Shown one piece after another: positions 7,012 through 7,289 of a stretch of 7,289 bases of DNA (position 1 is the first letter of the stretch; each line of letters begins with the position of its first letter). The translations under genes and the position numbers were made by a program. Under the pieces are notes generated by a model. The model saw only the letters and a list, made by a program, of their open reading frames with translations, ran no database searches and was not told where the DNA came from. The DNA is from Geobacteraceae bacterium. GTDB lineage: Bacteria > Desulfobacterota > Desulfuromonadia > Geobacterales > Geobacteraceae. The DNA is taken from assembly GCA_012797715.1 (NCBI GenBank), contig JAAZOO010000261.1, positions 1 to 7,289 on the forward strand, given 5' to 3'.

Positions 7012-7289
7012 ATGCCGAAGAAAGAGAGCACGCAGCACAAAATCGACCGGGTGCGGGCGCCGATGGTCCACATCACCTATGATGTGGAGATAGGCGACGC
7101 CATCGAGATGAAGGAGATCCCCTTCGTTGTGGGGGTGTTGGCCGACCTGTCGGGCAAGCCCGACGAGCCGCTCCCCAAGATCAAGGACCGGAAGTTCGTG
7201 GAGATCGATCGGGATAATTTCAACAATGTCCTGGAGGCCATGAAGCCGCGGGTCGCCTTCAAGGTGGACAACAAGCTGAGCAACGACAA
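7012..7289 (+). CDS. tssB: TssB (VipA/ImpB) contractile sheath small subunit, 5' part
   Basis: The first 92 codons of tssB are present and the right edge of the window cuts the gene. TssB pairs with TssC to build the contractile T6SS sheath. The start MPKKESTQHKIDRVRAP, the strand VHITYDVEIGDA, then ELPF-like EIPFVVGVLADLSG (residues 35-48) and KFVEIDRDNF (62-71) are standard for the ImpB/VipA family. Further family residues follow in PRVAFKVDNKL. The gene begins 22 bases after the tssA stop, with a strong AGGAGG, and is almost certainly part of the same operon. tssC would be expected directly downstream. The N-terminal basic, helix-prone segment is where TagJ would be expected to bind, by analogy with Pseudomonas. 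Confidence 0.96.
   Translation, partial: MPKKESTQHKIDRVRAPMVHITYDVEIGDAIEMKEIPFVVGVLADLSGKPDEPLPKIKDRKFVEIDRDNFNNVLEAMKPRVAFKVDNKLSND

Noticed and set aside
5613..7076. A 487-codon open frame on the - strand opposite tssA
   Set aside because: It mirrors the whole of tssA, whose product matches the TssA family from end to end. The antisense product is Pro/Arg/Gly-rich with no recognisable domain. Long antisense frames are expected in GC-rich genes.

Overview
The window is a continuous stretch of a type VI secretion system (T6SS) locus with all genes on the + strand. The order is tssL (3' end only) - tssM - tagF - tagJ (impE) - tssA - tssB (5' end only). I saw no mobile element, tRNA, rRNA, CRISPR array or convincing promoter. 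The base composition is GC-rich (roughly 60% or slightly above by eye), with strong G/C at third codon positions. This fits a Gram-negative proteobacterium or Desulfobacterota (Geobacter-like) chromosome, but the taxonomic guess is inference from composition and gene content only.

Layout: positions 1-475 hold the C-terminal half of TssL/DotU, ending in its single membrane anchor. Positions 477-3944 hold full-length TssM/IcmF (1155 aa), with two N-terminal membrane helices, an intact P-loop NTPase domain, a third membrane helix and a long periplasmic region. The tssM 3' end overlaps tagF (GTG start at 3932), a stand-alone TagF not fused to a phosphatase. A 110-120 bp spacer with nested inverted repeats (4706-4749) is the only real intergenic gap. 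After it come tagJ (4834-5640), tssA (5637-6989, ATGA overlap with tagJ) and, 22 bp later, tssB (from 7012, cut by the window edge).

How the genes work together (family knowledge): TssL and TssM form, with TssJ outside this window, the trans-envelope membrane complex. TssA primes and caps assembly of the tail tube and sheath. TssB is the small sheath subunit that co-polymerises with TssC. TagJ binds TssB and is linked to ClpV-dependent sheath recycling. TagF represses T6SS activity post-translationally. The tight spacing and overlaps make this one translationally coupled operon, probably with tssK or similar genes upstream of tssL and tssC downstream of tssB.

I found no undescribed system. 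The most noteworthy points are the structured tagF-tagJ spacer, the glycine-run tail of TssM, and TagJ encoded immediately beside tssA and tssB.
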